Assembly (NCBI GenBank): GCA_027459765.1
Contig: DAIDHD010000006.1
Location: 1 to 64,000 of the forward strand
Direction of reading: 5' to 3'
DNA from: Gammaproteobacteria bacterium
GTDB lineage: Bacteria; Pseudomonadota; Gammaproteobacteria; Steroidobacterales; Steroidobacteraceae
DNA: 64,000 nt
Made by a program: the position numbers and the translations under genes. Shown one piece after another: positions 12,836 through 23,601 of the stretch. A model generated the notes under the pieces. The model was not told the origin of the DNA. It was given only the letters and a program-made list of their open reading frames with translations, and searched no databases. The first letter of the stretch is position 1. The number at the start of each line of letters is the position of its first letter.

Positions 12836-14134
12836 TCACGGAGCGAAGTTCATCACGTCCTTGAACGAGGAGGGTACCTCACGCACCTTGGCGTGGGCGA
12901 GCACCCAATCCACGGCCTGGTCCTCGAGCGCCAGGCTCTCGATCTGGCGCATCGCGTCCGCGTTGGCGCGATAGGCGCGCTTCAGCGTCTCCGGATCGCC
13001 ACCGTAGCCGCCCACCGCCTCCTCCAGCCGCGCCTCGACGCGCGCCGGGTCGGCGGTCAGGTTCTCGCGACGGATGAGCTCGTTGAGCAGCAGGCCGAGC
13101 GCCACCCTGCGGCGCGCCGGCTCGAGCAGCGGTTCGCGCGGCGGCGCCTGGGTGACGTCCTTCGAGCCCATGCGACGCAGCGCCTCGACCTGCATGTCGC
13201 GCACCTGGGCCTCGATCAGCGCATTCGGCAGCTCGAGCGGGTTGGCCTGGTAGAGGCGCTCGAGCACCTGGCTCTTGTGCCGGCTGCGCAGCGCCTGGTC
13301 GAGCTCGCGGCGCATGTTGGCGAGCACGTCCTCACGCAGCTTCGCAATGCCGCCCTCGGCGACGCCGAACAGCTTGCAGAACTCTTCGTCGAGTTCCGGC
13401 AGCCGCGGCTCGGCCACCTCCTTCACGGTGATCGCGAAGCTCGCCGCCTTGCCGGCGAGTTCCGTGGCGCGGTAGTCGGCGGGGAAGTCCACGGCGACGT
13501 TCTTCGGCTCGCCCGCCGTCACGCCTTCGAGGCCCGCCTCGAGCTGCGCCAGCATGCGGCCCTCGCCCACCACGATCGGCACGCCCTCGCCCTTGCCGCC
13601 GGCGAACGCCACGCCGTCGATCGAGCCCTCGAAATCCACCGTCACGCGATCACCGCGCTGCGAGGCGCGCGTCACCGGCTCGTAGCGGACTTGCTGTTTG
13701 CGCAGCCGCTCGAGCATGGCGTCCACGTCCGCGTCGCCGACCTCGGCGGTGGTGCGTTCGAGTTCCAGATCGGCGACCGGCGCCAGCGTGACCTCCGGGA
13801 ACACCTCGAAGGTCGCCACGTAGGTGAGGTCCTCGCCCTCGCCGATCGACTTCGGCTCGATGCTCGGATTGCCGGCCGGCGCGAGCTGCTCGCGGGTCAC
13901 GGCCTCCGAGAAGCTCGACTGCATCAGTTCGCCGATCACCTCACGGTGCACCTGCGCGCCGAACTGCTGCCGGATCACCTTGAGCGGCGCCTTGCCCGGG
14001 CGAAAGCCCTTCAGCCGCGCGGTGCGGCTCAACTGCTTCAGGCGTGCCGCGATCTCCTCGGTGACCCGTTCGGCCGGCACTTGCACTTGCATCCGGCGCG
14101 AAAGCTTGCCGGTGCTCTCCACGGAAACCTGCAT
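12836..14134 (-). CDS. tig: Trigger factor
   Basis: MQVSVESTGKLSRRMQVQVPAERV...LKGFRPGKAPLKVIRQQFG; FKBP-type domain GDRVTVDFEGSIDGVAFAGGKGEGVPIVVGEG. Confidence 0.96.
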   Translation of the reverse strand: MQVSVESTGKLSRRMQVQVPAERVTEEIAARLKQLSRTARLKGFRPGKAPLKVIRQQFGAQVHREVIGELMQSSFSEAVTREQLAPAGNPSIEPKSIGEGEDLTYVATFEVFPEVTLAPVADLELERTTAEVGDADVDAMLERLRKQQVRYEPVTRASQRGDRVTVDFEGSIDGVAFAGGKGEGVPIVVGEGRMLAQLEAGLEGVTAGEPKNVAVDFPADYRATELAGKAASFAITVKEVAEPRLPELDEEFCKLFGVAEGGIAKLREDVLANMRRELDQALRSRHKSQVLERLYQANPLELPNALIEAQVRDMQVEALRRMGSKDVTQAPPREPLLEPARRRVALGLLLNELIRRENLTADPARVEARLEEAVGGYGGDPETLKRAYRANADAMRQIESLALEDQAVDWVLAHAKVREVPSSFKDVMNFAP

Positions 14135-14181
14135 GTCGATCCTCTCGTCGTTGATTGTTCAAAGCCCGCGCCGCGACGCGC

Positions 14182-14266
14182 TGGTGCGAACGGCGAGACT
14201 CGAACTCGCACGGGTTGCCCCACCAGATCCTAAGTCTGGCGCGTCTACCAGTTCCGCCACATTCGC
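14182..14266 (-). tRNA. tRNA-Leu(TAG)
   Basis: Reverse complement GCGAATGTGGCGGAACTGGTAGACGCGCCAGACTTAGGATCTGGTGGGGCAACCCGTGCGAGTTCGAGTCTCGCCGTTCGCACCA, class II variable arm. Confidence 0.97.
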
Positions 14267-14352
14267 GCCAAAAGGGCCGCCCAGGCTCCGCCCGGAACGG
14301 CCGCCCAGTATAGCGCGTCCGAGGGCCGGCTTCGGGGTTCGTGCGCCTTCTT

Positions 14353-14799
14353 TCAAGGCGCGGTGCGCTCCCGCACCAGCAGCCGCGCCACCTCGCGCAT
14401 CCCTGAAAGACCCCGCTCCAGCATGTAATAGAGCGGACTGTCGCCGTCGAAGGGGGGCCGTGCGCGCGGCGCGTGGATCCAGGCCCAGGCCCGGTCCGGC
14501 TGCTCGGGCGCGTGCAGCGCCTGTTGGATGGTCGCGAGCAGCGCGGCACGCTCGTGCTGCGTTGCAGACAGCCGCGGCGCCTGCCCCAGGCGGTAGCGCG
14601 CCAGCACCTGCGGAGAAGGAATCTTCAGCAACCGGCACTGCTGCAGCGGCGACAACTCCCAGGCGTCGGCGATGGCGAAGAAGCGCGCCAGCACGCCGGC
14701 ACTCGTGTGCCGCGCGCTGCGCCGACTCGGCGGCTGCAGCACCAGGCGCGGACCATTGCGCGACCGCGCACCACGCCGGACTTTGCTCGACACGTCCAT
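14353..14799 (-). CDS. MbcA/ParS/Xre-type (DUF2384-like) antitoxin-family protein, no partner toxin adjacent
   Basis: ARFFAIADAWELSPLQQCRLLKIPSPQVLARYRLGQAPRLSATQHERAALLATIQQALH and AWAWIHAPRARPPFDGDSPLYYMLERGLSGMREVARLL resemble the Xre-like and toxin-binding regions of this family. Confidence 0.6.
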   Translation of the reverse strand: MDVSSKVRRGARSRNGPRLVLQPPSRRSARHTSAGVLARFFAIADAWELSPLQQCRLLKIPSPQVLARYRLGQAPRLSATQHERAALLATIQQALHAPEQPDRAWAWIHAPRARPPFDGDSPLYYMLERGLSGMREVARLLVRERTAP

Positions 14800-14840
14800 T
14801 CTCGTTCGAAAAGGAGACTAGGATACTCCGCGCCGCTATC

Positions 14841-15740
14841 ATGCGCGCCGTGAGCCACGCCTCCCCCGACGCCGATTCCCGCGCCCCGGCCCGAGCCGCC
14901 GCGGTGCCCGTGTTCGCTGACCGACTGGCGGCCGCCATCGCTGCGAGCCGCGGGCTGTTGTGCGTGGGCCTGGACCCGGACCCGGCCAGACTCCCGCGCG
15001 ACGTAGCCGGCGAGCGCGAGCCCGTGCTCGCCTTCAACCGCCGCGTCATCGACGCCACGGCCGACCTCGCCGCCGCCTACAAGCCGCAGATCGCCTTCTA
15101 CAGCGCGCTCGGCGCCGAGGCCGAGCTCGAGGCGAGCATCGCCTACGTGCGCGCGCGCGCGCCGCACGCGCTCGTGATCCTCGACGCCAAGCGCAACGAC
15201 ATCGGCAACACCGCCGAGGCCTACGCCCGCGAAGCCTTCGATCGCTACCGCGCCGACGCCGTGACGGTGAGCCCGTACATGGGTGGGGATTCGGTGCGGC
15301 CGTTCCTCGCCCGCCCCGACCGCGGCGCCGTGCTCCTGTGCCGGACCTCGAACCCGGGCGCGCGCGACTTCCAGGACCTGCTCGTCGACGGCGAGCCGCT
15401 GTACCGCGTGGTCGCACGCCGGGCCGCCGGCGAGTGGAACGTGCACGGCAATCTCATGTTGGTGGTGGGCGCCACCTACCCCGAGGAAATGGCACAGCTG
15501 CGTCGCGCGCACCCGCGCCTCCCCTTCCTCGTCCCCGGCATCGGTGCCCAGGGGGGTGACCTCGAGGCGACGCTCGCGGCCGGGCTGGACGTGCAGGCGG
15601 GCGGCGTACTGATCAATTCCGCGCGCGGCATCATCTACGCGGGCGACGCCTCCGGCGCCGCCATCCGCGCCGCCGCCGCCGAACTGCACGCGAGCATCGC
15701 CGCCGCGCGCGCGCGCCTGCGCCCATCCGCGGGCGCCTGA
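14841..15740 (+). CDS. pyrF: Orotidine-5'-phosphate decarboxylase (type 2)
   Basis: LLCVGLDPDPARLP, LVILDAKRNDIGNTAEAYAREAF, SPYMGGDSVRPFL, LVPGIGAQGGD. Confidence 0.92.
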   Translation: MRAVSHASPDADSRAPARAAAVPVFADRLAAAIAASRGLLCVGLDPDPARLPRDVAGEREPVLAFNRRVIDATADLAAAYKPQIAFYSALGAEAELEASIAYVRARAPHALVILDAKRNDIGNTAEAYAREAFDRYRADAVTVSPYMGGDSVRPFLARPDRGAVLLCRTSNPGARDFQDLLVDGEPLYRVVARRAAGEWNVHGNLMLVVGATYPEEMAQLRRAHPRLPFLVPGIGAQGGDLEATLAAGLDVQAGGVLINSARGIIYAGDASGAAIRAAAAELHASIAAARARLRPSAGA

Positions 15741-15762
15741 TCCGGCACGCAACGACGGGGCG

Positions 15763-17034
15763 TCAGCCCGCGAGCGCGAGCAGCGCGTGGAGGAGCACGT
15801 CCGCGCCGGCGGCGAGGTGCTCGGGGCGCGCGTCCTCGGCCTCGTTGTGGCTCAAGCCGCCCGCACAGGGCACGAAGATCATCGCCGTCGGCACCACCGC
15901 CGCGACGTTGCAGGAGTCGTGCCCCGCGCCGCTCACCATCTCGAGCGCGGGGAGCCCCAGCACGCGCACCGCGGAGCGCACCGCCTCGACGCAACGCGCG
16001 TCGAACCGCACCCCCGGCGCTTCCCACACGCAGCGCATCGATCCGTCGAGGCCGCTCGACGCGAGCGCGGACTCGACCACGGCATACGCATCGGCGATGA
16101 GCGCGCGATACGCCGCCTCCTCCGGGTGACGCAGATCCACGGTGAAGCGCACCCGGCCCGGCACCGTGTTCGGCGACCCGGGCGTGGTTTCGATGATGCC
16201 GACGGTCAGGCGTGCCTGCGGTCCGTGCTTCGCCGTCGCCGCGTACAGCGCCGGTAGCGCCGCGGCCAGCACCCGCACCGGATCCCTGCGCATGTCCATG
16301 GGCGTGGGGCCCGCGTGCGCCTCCTGGCCGAATACCAGCACCTCGTGCCGGCTCATGTGCTGCACGCCGGTGACGATGCCGATGGGCAGGGCGCGCTGCT
16401 CGAGCACGGGCCCCTGCTCGATGTGCACTTCCAGCGCCGCGGCCACCGGCTGGCGCACGAGCGGCGCCTCGACGTCGACGCCGAGACGGACCAGTTCCGC
16501 GCGCACGCTGCGCCCGCCCCGATCCGCGAGCGCATGCGCGCTCGCGAGCGGCAGGCGTCCGGACCACACCGCCGAGCCCATCATCGCCATCGGGAAGCGG
16601 CAACCCTCCTCGTTCGACCAGACGCAGACCTCGAGCGGATGGCGCGTGACCACGCCGCGCTCGTTCAGCGTCTCGATGACCTCGAGCCCGGCGAGCACCC
16701 CGTAGACGCCGTCGAACTTGCCGCCGGTCGGCTGGGTATCGAGGTGGCTGCCGGTCATCACCACCGGCAGGCCGTCGTCGCGTCCGGCACGGCGCACGAA
16801 CAGGTTGCCGACCGCATCCACGCGCACCGTGCAGCCGGCGGCGCGCGCCCAGCCGAGGAAGAGCTCGCGTCCGGCGCGGTCTTCGTCGCTGAGCGCCTGC
16901 CGATTGCAGCCGCCGTTTGCGGTGGCGCCGACGGCGGCCATCGCCATGAGGCGCGACCAGAGCCGCTGGCCGTCCACGCGCGGCGCGTCTGCGCGCGACA
17001 CGTCTGCGTGCGGAGCGAGGATCGATTCGGACAT
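15763..17034 (-). CDS. Zn-dependent hydantoinase/carbamoylase-family amidase (M20-like)
   Basis: [68 protein letters not shown]. Confidence 0.92.
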   Translation of the reverse strand: MSESILAPHADVSRADAPRVDGQRLWSRLMAMAAVGATANGGCNRQALSDEDRAGRELFLGWARAAGCTVRVDAVGNLFVRRAGRDDGLPVVMTGSHLDTQPTGGKFDGVYGVLAGLEVIETLNERGVVTRHPLEVCVWSNEEGCRFPMAMMGSAVWSGRLPLASAHALADRGGRSVRAELVRLGVDVEAPLVRQPVAAALEVHIEQGPVLEQRALPIGIVTGVQHMSRHEVLVFGQEAHAGPTPMDMRRDPVRVLAAALPALYAATAKHGPQARLTVGIIETTPGSPNTVPGRVRFTVDLRHPEEAAYRALIADAYAVVESALASSGLDGSMRCVWEAPGVRFDARCVEAVRSAVRVLGLPALEMVSGAGHDSCNVAAVVPTAMIFVPCAGGLSHNEAEDARPEHLAAGADVLLHALLALAG

Positions 17035-17121
17035 GGACGCACTCACGGGTGGCCGGAAAGATGCCGTATCATCCCCGCGGCGTGCGAGTGCCGCAATCGA
17101 CCCTTTGAGGAAGTGAGCACG

Positions 17122-17649
17122 ATGCCGGGCCTTTACTTCGATGAACTTCACGTCGGCCAGCGCTTCGATCACCCGATCCGGCGCACCATCACCGAAGCCG
17201 ACAACGTCTGGTTCTCCTGCCTGACCCACAACCCCGCCTACCTGCATCTCGACGAAGAGTGGTGCCGGGAGCACACCGAATTCGGCCGGCGCGTGGTCAA
17301 CAGCTGCCTCACCCTCGGCCTGATGGTCGGCATCTCGGTGGCCGAGACCACGCTCGGCACCGCGGTCGCCAACCTGGGCTGGGACGAGGTGCGCTTTCCG
17401 AAGCCGCTCTTTCACGGCGACACCCTGCGGGTGGAGACCGAAGTGCTCGCGCTGCGCGAGAGCCGCTCGCGGCCCACCGCGGGCATCGTCACCTTCCACC
17501 ACCGCGCCTACAACCAGCACGGCGAACTGGTGGCCGAGTGCAAGCGCAGCGGCCTGCAATTGAAGCGGCCCGCCACGCCGGCCGCTGCGTCCACCGCGGC
17601 GCCGACCGGCACCGCCGCCACGTCGGCCGCACCGCGGAGCGCCTCATGA
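17122..17649 (+). CDS. MaoC-family hot-dog dehydratase
   Basis: [69 protein letters not shown]. Confidence 0.88.
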   Translation: MPGLYFDELHVGQRFDHPIRRTITEADNVWFSCLTHNPAYLHLDEEWCREHTEFGRRVVNSCLTLGLMVGISVAETTLGTAVANLGWDEVRFPKPLFHGDTLRVETEVLALRESRSRPTAGIVTFHHRAYNQHGELVAECKRSGLQLKRPATPAAASTAAPTGTAATSAAPRSAS

Positions 17650-18506
17650 TGCGCTCGCTGCTGTTCGCGCCCGCCGACCACGAGCGCAAGCTCGCCAAGG
17701 TGCTCGCGGCCTGTGCCGACGCCGTGGTGCTGGACTTGGAGGATGCGGTGCTGCCCGCGCGCAAGCCGGCCGCGCGCGCGCTGCTCGCCGAGTGGCGCCG
17801 CTCGCATGCCGCCTACGCGCACCTCTGGGTACGGGTCAATGCGCTCGCCTCGGGCGAGCTTCTCGCCGACCTCGCCGCGGTGGTGCCGCTCGCACCCGCG
17901 GGGATCCTGCTGCCGAAGGTCACCGGGCCCGAGGACATCGCCACCGTCGCGCATTATCTCGATGCGCTGGAGGCCGCGAGCGGCGTCGCGCCCGGCTCGG
18001 TGCGCATCTTCGCGCTGGTCACCGAGACGCCACTCGGCCTGTTGCGCCTGGGCGAGATCGCGCGCGCGCGCCATCCGCGCGTGAGCCACGTCAGCTGGGG
18101 CGCGGAGGACTTGAGCACGGCGCTCGGCGCCGGCGACCCGCGCACGCCGGAAGGCGACTGGCGGCCCACCTACGTGCAGGCCCGCTCGCAGTGCCTGCTC
18201 ACCGCGCACGCCATGGGCGCCGAGGCGCTGGATACCGTGTACGTGCGCTACCAGGACCTCGACGGCTTGCGTGCCTCGAGCCTCGCCGCGCGCTACGACG
18301 GCTTCACCGGCCGCATGGCCATCCACCCCGACCAGGTGCCGGTCATCAACGAAGCCTTCACACCCACCGTCGCCGAGCGCGAACTCGCGCAACGCATCGT
18401 GGACGCGTTCGCGGGCGGCGCCGGCGCCGTGGCCATCGACGGCAAGATGTACGACGTGCCGCACCTGCGCGCGGCACGGCGCGTGCTCGGCTTGAGTTCG
18501 GGCTAG
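17646..18506 (+). CDS. HpcH/HpaI aldolase / citrate lyase beta-type CoA-ester lyase
   Basis: [48 protein letters not shown]-like [33 protein letters not shown]; 4-bp ATGA overlap with maoC. Confidence 0.9.
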   Translation: MMRSLLFAPADHERKLAKVLAACADAVVLDLEDAVLPARKPAARALLAEWRRSHAAYAHLWVRVNALASGELLADLAAVVPLAPAGILLPKVTGPEDIATVAHYLDALEAASGVAPGSVRIFALVTETPLGLLRLGEIARARHPRVSHVSWGAEDLSTALGAGDPRTPEGDWRPTYVQARSQCLLTAHAMGAEALDTVYVRYQDLDGLRASSLAARYDGFTGRMAIHPDQVPVINEAFTPTVAERELAQRIVDAFAGGAGAVAIDGKMYDVPHLRAARRVLGLSSG

Positions 18507-19090
18507 GGTGCGGCGCCGCTGCGCACCCGGGTCAGCGTAACGCGCACCCGCTGCGCGATTTCGCCGCTCAGTTGCAGCACGAACCGGCCCGGCTGGGTCA
18601 ACTCGTACACCAGGATCTTGTGCGGCGGATCGCAGGCGTTCTGGCCCTCGTAGTCGGCGGCGCGGATGAGCTGATTGTCGATGGCGAGGTCGATCCACAG
18701 CGGCAAGTCCACCGCGATGCGATAGGTGCCCGGCGCCGGGATGGTCACGGTCGCGAGGCCGGCGTAGACGTTTTCCCCGTAGGTGCTCTTGCCCGGCGGC
18801 GCAGCGAAGGCCACGCGGTTCTGCGGCAGAAGCTTGAGTTCATACAGCCGATCGAAGGCGAGCGGTGGCGCGGCCGCCGAATCGCGCCCAGCCGCGAGCG
18901 GCGTCGGGCTGCCGGCGAACAGCCGCCGCTCCCGCGCGACGTCCCACTTGAAGTCGACGCACGGCGGTGCGGCAGCCGCGGGGGCCGGGTTCGCGACCGG
19001 AGCGCCGGTCGCGGCGCTCTGCCCGGCCAGGGCGGCTTGCGCAGTCAGCGCCACGGCGCAGAGAAGGAGGAACGGGTAGCGGCCAGGCAT
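18503..19090 (-). CDS. Uncharacterised secreted protein
   Basis: N-terminal signal peptide MPGRYPFLLLCAVALTAQAALA; beta-rich remainder (TYRIAVDLPLWIDLAIDNQ, GRFVLQLSGEIAQRVRVTLTRV). Confidence 0.7.
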   Translation of the reverse strand: MPGRYPFLLLCAVALTAQAALAGQSAATGAPVANPAPAAAAPPCVDFKWDVARERRLFAGSPTPLAAGRDSAAAPPLAFDRLYELKLLPQNRVAFAAPPGKSTYGENVYAGLATVTIPAPGTYRIAVDLPLWIDLAIDNQLIRAADYEGQNACDPPHKILVYELTQPGRFVLQLSGEIAQRVRVTLTRVRSGAAP

Positions 19091-19195
19091 GCGGGTCTCC
19101 GAACGATCGATGACGACCCGCAAATGATCGGGCAGGCGTCTGCGAACCGCAAACGCCTGCCCGTGACGACCATCCTTTGGCGAACGACGGCTCGG

Positions 19196-22100
19196 TTAGA
19201 ACTCCGCCCAGTCCGCGTCGGCGCCGTTCGCCACCTTGGCCGGTGCGGCGGCACGCGGCTCCTTGCCGCCGGCCTTGTTCCACGGCCGACTCGGCGCGCG
19301 ACGGTCCGAGCGGGCCGGAGCGCTCGCCGCGGCCGGCGGAGCCTTCGCCGGCGGCTTGGCTTCCTGGCTGGCCTGCATCGCGGCCACCGCGGCCTCGGCG
19401 GCCGCCTTGGAGATGCGGTAGCGCGCCATCATGGTGCTGAGCGCGGTCGCCTGCCCGGCCACCGACTGGCTGGCGGCCGACGCCTCTTCGACGAGCCCCG
19501 CATTCTGCTGCGTCATCTCGTCAAGCTGCATCACCGCCTTGTTGACCTGCTCGATCCCCGAAGACTGTTCCTGGCTGGCCGCGGCGATCTCGCCGATGAT
19601 GTCGCTCACCTTCTTGACGGCGGCGACGATCTGCTCGAGCGTCTCGCCCGACTGAGTCACGAGCTGTGAACCCTCATCGACCTTCTTGACGCTGTCCTGG
19701 ATCAACCGCTTGATCTCCTTGGCGGCCGTTGCGCTGCGGCCGGCGAGGTTGCGTACCTCGCTCGCCACCACCGCGAAGCCCCGGCCCTGCTCGCCGGCGC
19801 GCGCCGCCTCGACGGCCGCGTTGAGCGCGAGGAGGTTGGTCTGGAAGGCGATCTCGTCGATGACGCTGATGATGTCGACGATCTTGCGCGACGACTCGTT
19901 GATTTCGGTCATCGCGCGCATCGCCTGCGACACCACCACGCCGCCCTGGTCGGCCTGATCGCGGGCCGCGGTCGCGAGCTGGCTCGCCTTGCTCGAGTTG
20001 TCCGCGTTCTGCTTGACGGTGGAGGTCATCTCCTCCATCGACGAGGCGGTCTCCTCGAGGCTCGACGCCTGCTCCTCGGTGCGCTGGCTCAAGTCGGTGT
20101 TGCCCTGCGAGATCTCCTCGGCGCCGCGCGAGACCTCCTGGGCCGCGGCCTGCACCCAGCCGACGATCTGCGTCATGTTGTCGGCCATCTTGTTGATGCC
20201 CGCGGCGAGCATCTGGAAGAAGCCGGTCTTGCCCTCGAGCGGGATGCGCTCCTCGAAATTGCCGTCGGCGACCGCAGTGACGATCCGCTCCACCTCGCGT
20301 TCCACGGCGAGTTCGACCGTCCGGTCGTTCCACTCCACCACCGTGCCGAGACGCTTGCCGCTCGGATCCAGCATGGGGTTGGCGATGATGCGCAGCGTCC
20401 GTCCGCCCACCACGAACTGGCCGGTGTGGGTCTTGCTGAGCGACGCGAGCATGCTGCGCTGGTGCGACGGGTTCTTGTGGAACACGTCGATGCTCGCACC
20501 GATGAGCCGCGAGGCGTCGAAGTTCGGCAGATCCTTGCGCAGGTCGGACTGCGCGTTGGTCATCATGTCGTGCATCGAGCGGTTGGTGTAGATGATGTTG
20601 AGGTCGTTGTCGGCCACCATCACGTTGGAGGTGAGGTTCTCGAGTGCGCCCTTGAAGGCGGCGTTCATCTCGGCCTCCAGGCGCTGCTGCGTGACGTCGG
20701 TGGCGTACTTGACCACCTTGAAGGGCCGGCCGTTCATGTCCAGGATCGGGTTGTAGCTCGCCTGGATCCAGACTTCCCTGCCACCCTTGCCGATGCGCTT
20801 GTACTGGCCGGCGTCGTATTCGCCGCGGTTGAGCTTCTCCCAGAAGGCGCGGTACTCGCCGGTGTCGCGATGCGCCGGATCAACGAACATGCGGTGGTGC
20901 TGGCCGCGGATCTCCTCGAGGGTGTAGCCCAGCGTCTTGAGGAAGTTCTCGTTGGCGGTGATGACGGTGCCGTCGAGCTTGAATTCGATCACCGCCTGCG
21001 CCTTGCTCACCGCGGCGAGCTGGCCCTCGAAGTCGGCCGCGCGCAGCTTCTGCTCGGTGATTTCGGTGGCGTACTTGACGACCTTGAACGGCTTGCCGTT
21101 CATGTCCATGATTGGATTGTAGCTCGCCTGGATCCAGACTTCCTTGCCACCCTTGCCGATGCGCTTGTACTGCCGCGCGTCGTACTCGCCGCGGGCGAGC
21201 TTCTCCCAGAACGCCCGATAGTCGGCGCTGTCGCGATACGCCGGCTCCACGAACATGCTGTGGTGCTTGCCGCGGATCTCCTCGAGGGTGTAGCCCAGTG
21301 TCTTGAGGAAATTTTCGTTGGCGGTGATGACGGTGCCGTCGAGTTTGAACTCGATCACCGCCTGCGCCTTGCTCACCGCCGCGAGCTGGCCCTCGAAGTC
21401 GGCCGCACGCAATTTCTGATCAGTGATATCCGTGGCGAACTTGGTGACCTTGAAGGGCTTGCCGGTGGAGTCGAGGATCGGGTTGTAGTTCGCCTGCAGC
21501 CACACCTCGCGGCCGTCGCGCGCGATGCGCCGATACTGGCCGGACTGGTGCTCGCCGCGACGCAGCTTGTCCCAGAAATCGCGGTACTCGGGCGAATTGC
21601 GTTCGGCGGCGTCGACGAACACGCTGTGGTGCTTGCCGACGATCTCCTCCGCCGTGTAACCCATGAGCTTGAGGAAGTTCTCGTTGGCGCGCAGCACGTT
21701 GCCGTTCATGTCGAAGTGGATCGCGGCGCGCGAGCGGTTGACGCCGGCGAGCTGACCTTCCGCGTCGATGGTGCGAAGCTTGGATTCGGTGATATCGATG
21801 GCGCAGTTGAGCACCTTATGCGGCACGCCCTTGGCGTCGAGCACCGGAGTGTAGGTGGCACGCATCCAGATTTCCCGCCCGTCCTTGGAGACGTACTTGT
21901 GGTGCGCGCAGTCGGTCTCGCCGCGGCCGAGTTTGTCCCAGAAGGCGCGGTACTCGGGCGTGTCGCGGCGTTCCGGCGCGACCAGCATGCGGTGGTGCTG
22001 GCCGCGAATCTCCTCGAGCGTGTAGCCGAGGACCTTGAGAAAGATCGGGTTCGCATCGACGATCGTGCCGGAGAGCTCCAGCTCGATCATCGCCTGCGAG

Positions 22101-22210
22101 TGTTCCATGGCGCGAAACAGTGCCGCCACGTCCCTGGCCGGGGACTTGCGGGAGGACTTGGCGCTCGCGGACCGGGCGGACGAGGACGATTTGCTGGCGG
22201 ACTTGGACAT
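19196..22210 (-). CDS. Cytoplasmic methyl-accepting chemotaxis protein with about five tandem PAS domains and C-terminal pentapeptide DWAEF
   Basis: MA-domain hairpin [50 protein letters not shown]; four PAS/PAC repeats of about 122 aa plus a fifth divergent PAS; no TM segment; terminal residues ADWAEF. Confidence 0.95.
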   Translation of the reverse strand: MSKSASKSSSSARSASAKSSRKSPARDVAALFRAMEHSQAMIELELSGTIVDANPIFLKVLGYTLEEIRGQHHRMLVAPERRDTPEYRAFWDKLGRGETDCAHHKYVSKDGREIWMRATYTPVLDAKGVPHKVLNCAIDITESKLRTIDAEGQLAGVNRSRAAIHFDMNGNVLRANENFLKLMGYTAEEIVGKHHSVFVDAAERNSPEYRDFWDKLRRGEHQSGQYRRIARDGREVWLQANYNPILDSTGKPFKVTKFATDITDQKLRAADFEGQLAAVSKAQAVIEFKLDGTVITANENFLKTLGYTLEEIRGKHHSMFVEPAYRDSADYRAFWEKLARGEYDARQYKRIGKGGKEVWIQASYNPIMDMNGKPFKVVKYATEITEQKLRAADFEGQLAAVSKAQAVIEFKLDGTVITANENFLKTLGYTLEEIRGQHHRMFVDPAHRDTGEYRAFWEKLNRGEYDAGQYKRIGKGGREVWIQASYNPILDMNGRPFKVVKYATDVTQQRLEAEMNAAFKGALENLTSNVMVADNDLNIIYTNRSMHDMMTNAQSDLRKDLPNFDASRLIGASIDVFHKNPSHQRSMLASLSKTHTGQFVVGGRTLRIIANPMLDPSGKRLGTVVEWNDRTVELAVEREVERIVTAVADGNFEERIPLEGKTGFFQMLAAGINKMADNMTQIVGWVQAAAQEVSRGAEEISQGNTDLSQRTEEQASSLEETASSMEEMTSTVKQNADNSSKASQLATAARDQADQGGVVVSQAMRAMTEINESSRKIVDIISVIDEIAFQTNLLALNAAVEAARAGEQGRGFAVVASEVRNLAGRSATAAKEIKRLIQDSVKKVDEGSQLVTQSGETLEQIVAAVKKVSDIIGEIAAASQEQSSGIEQVNKAVMQLDEMTQQNAGLVEEASAASQSVAGQATALSTMMARYRISKAAAEAAVAAMQASQEAKPPAKAPPAAASAPARSDRRAPSRPWNKAGGKEPRAAAPAKVANGADADWAEF
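20690..21420 (-). repeat. Nearly identical in-gene tandem duplication of a PAS module (about 366-bp unit)
   Basis: Both units encode [47 protein letters not shown]; long DNA identities such as gagctggccctcgaagtcggccgc and gcggatctcctcgagggtgtagccca. Confidence 0.85.
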
Positions 22211-22263
22211 TGCGGTTTCCTCTGAAGCGGTTTTTCCTGCGCGCTCTCGCGGGCTAAAGGCCC

Positions 22264-23553
22264 TCAGGCGCGCGCCAGTCGATTCTCGGCCCCGGGTATC
22301 GGGCCCATGCGGCACGCGACGGGACTTGCCTCGTCGATCACCCGCTGTATCGTCGACCGCGGCGCGGACTTGAGCGACTTGCGTCGCAGTTCGATCGCCC
22401 CGGCTCGCGGCGCCGACGGCTCCGCCGGGCGGTAACGGTCGGGCAGCTGTGACGGCTCGATGCAGCCCTGCGGATGGAGGATGGCGAGCCGCTCGAGGAG
22501 GTTCTGCAACTCGCGCACGTTGCCGCGCCAGTCGTGCCGGGCGAGCGTCGCGACGGTGGCGCGCGCGAGCTGCGGCGCACGTCCACCCTCGGCACGGCGC
22601 CGCGCGCCGAGCTGCTCGATCAGTGCCGGCAAGTCCTCGATGCGCTCGCGCAGCGCCGGCACCCGCAGCGGGAAGACGTTCAGGCGGTAGTAGAGGTCCT
22701 CGCGAAACGTGCCGGCGCCGATGGCGGCATCGAGGTCCCGATGCGTGGCGGCGACGATGCGCACGTCACAGCGGATGCTGCGATTGCCGCCGACGCGCTC
22801 GAAACAGCGTTCCTGCAGCACGCGCAACAGCTTGACCTGCATGGGCGCCGGCATATCGCCGATCTCGTCCAGGAACAGCGTGCCGCCGGCGGCGTACTCG
22901 AAGCGCCCCACGCGCGCGGTGAGCGCACCGGTGAAGGCGCCCTTTTCGTGACCGAAGAGTTCGCTCTCCAGGAGCTCGGGGGGAATGGCGCCGCAGTTGA
23001 CCGGCACGAACGGACCCGCGGCGCGCGCCGACAGCTCGTGCAGGTGGCGCGCCACCAATTCCTTGCCGGTGCCGGACTCGCCGAGCACCAGCACGGTGGC
23101 CTCGGTGGGTGCGACGCGCTCGATCAGCGCGCGCAACTCGCGCATGGCGGCGGAATCCCCGCAGGGACGGAAGTGAACCTCGCCGGCGCGTTGGGTGTGG
23201 CCGCGGCGCTCCGCCTGCGCCACCGCATCGGCGAGCGCGCGGTGCTTCACCGGCGCAGTCAGTGCGATCAGGTCAAGGTCGGTCTGCCGCACGAGCCCCG
23301 AGGGCGCGCCGATGCAGATCACGGGCACCGGCCACGACGCCTGCGCCAGGGTGGCAAACAGTTCGGCACGGCAGTCCTGGAGCGTTTCGACCCGCAACAG
23401 CACCGCCGTCCAAGGACTGACCGAACCGTCGAGTGCCGGCCACTCGCTCGGTGCGCCGATCCGCACCGTCGGCAAGTCGATGAATTCAAGCAGCCGTTCG
23501 AGGGCGGCGGCTTGCGAGGCGTCAGGCTCGATGAGCAGGATCTTCGCGGCCAT
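22264..23553 (-). CDS. Sigma54-dependent activator (FleQ-like N-terminus plus AAA+ domain), C-terminal HTH not recognisable
   Basis: [31 protein letters not shown] ([10 protein letters not shown]), [26 protein letters not shown]; ends [34 protein letters not shown]. Confidence 0.88.
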   Translation of the reverse strand: MAAKILLIEPDASQAAALERLLEFIDLPTVRIGAPSEWPALDGSVSPWTAVLLRVETLQDCRAELFATLAQASWPVPVICIGAPSGLVRQTDLDLIALTAPVKHRALADAVAQAERRGHTQRAGEVHFRPCGDSAAMRELRALIERVAPTEATVLVLGESGTGKELVARHLHELSARAAGPFVPVNCGAIPPELLESELFGHEKGAFTGALTARVGRFEYAAGGTLFLDEIGDMPAPMQVKLLRVLQERCFERVGGNRSIRCDVRIVAATHRDLDAAIGAGTFREDLYYRLNVFPLRVPALRERIEDLPALIEQLGARRRAEGGRAPQLARATVATLARHDWRGNVRELQNLLERLAILHPQGCIEPSQLPDRYRPAEPSAPRAGAIELRRKSLKSAPRSTIQRVIDEASPVACRMGPIPGAENRLARA

Positions 23554-23601
23554 GGTCGGTCTCCGTCCGTGCCGATGTTGCGAAGCGATTGTATCGTTAA
23601 T

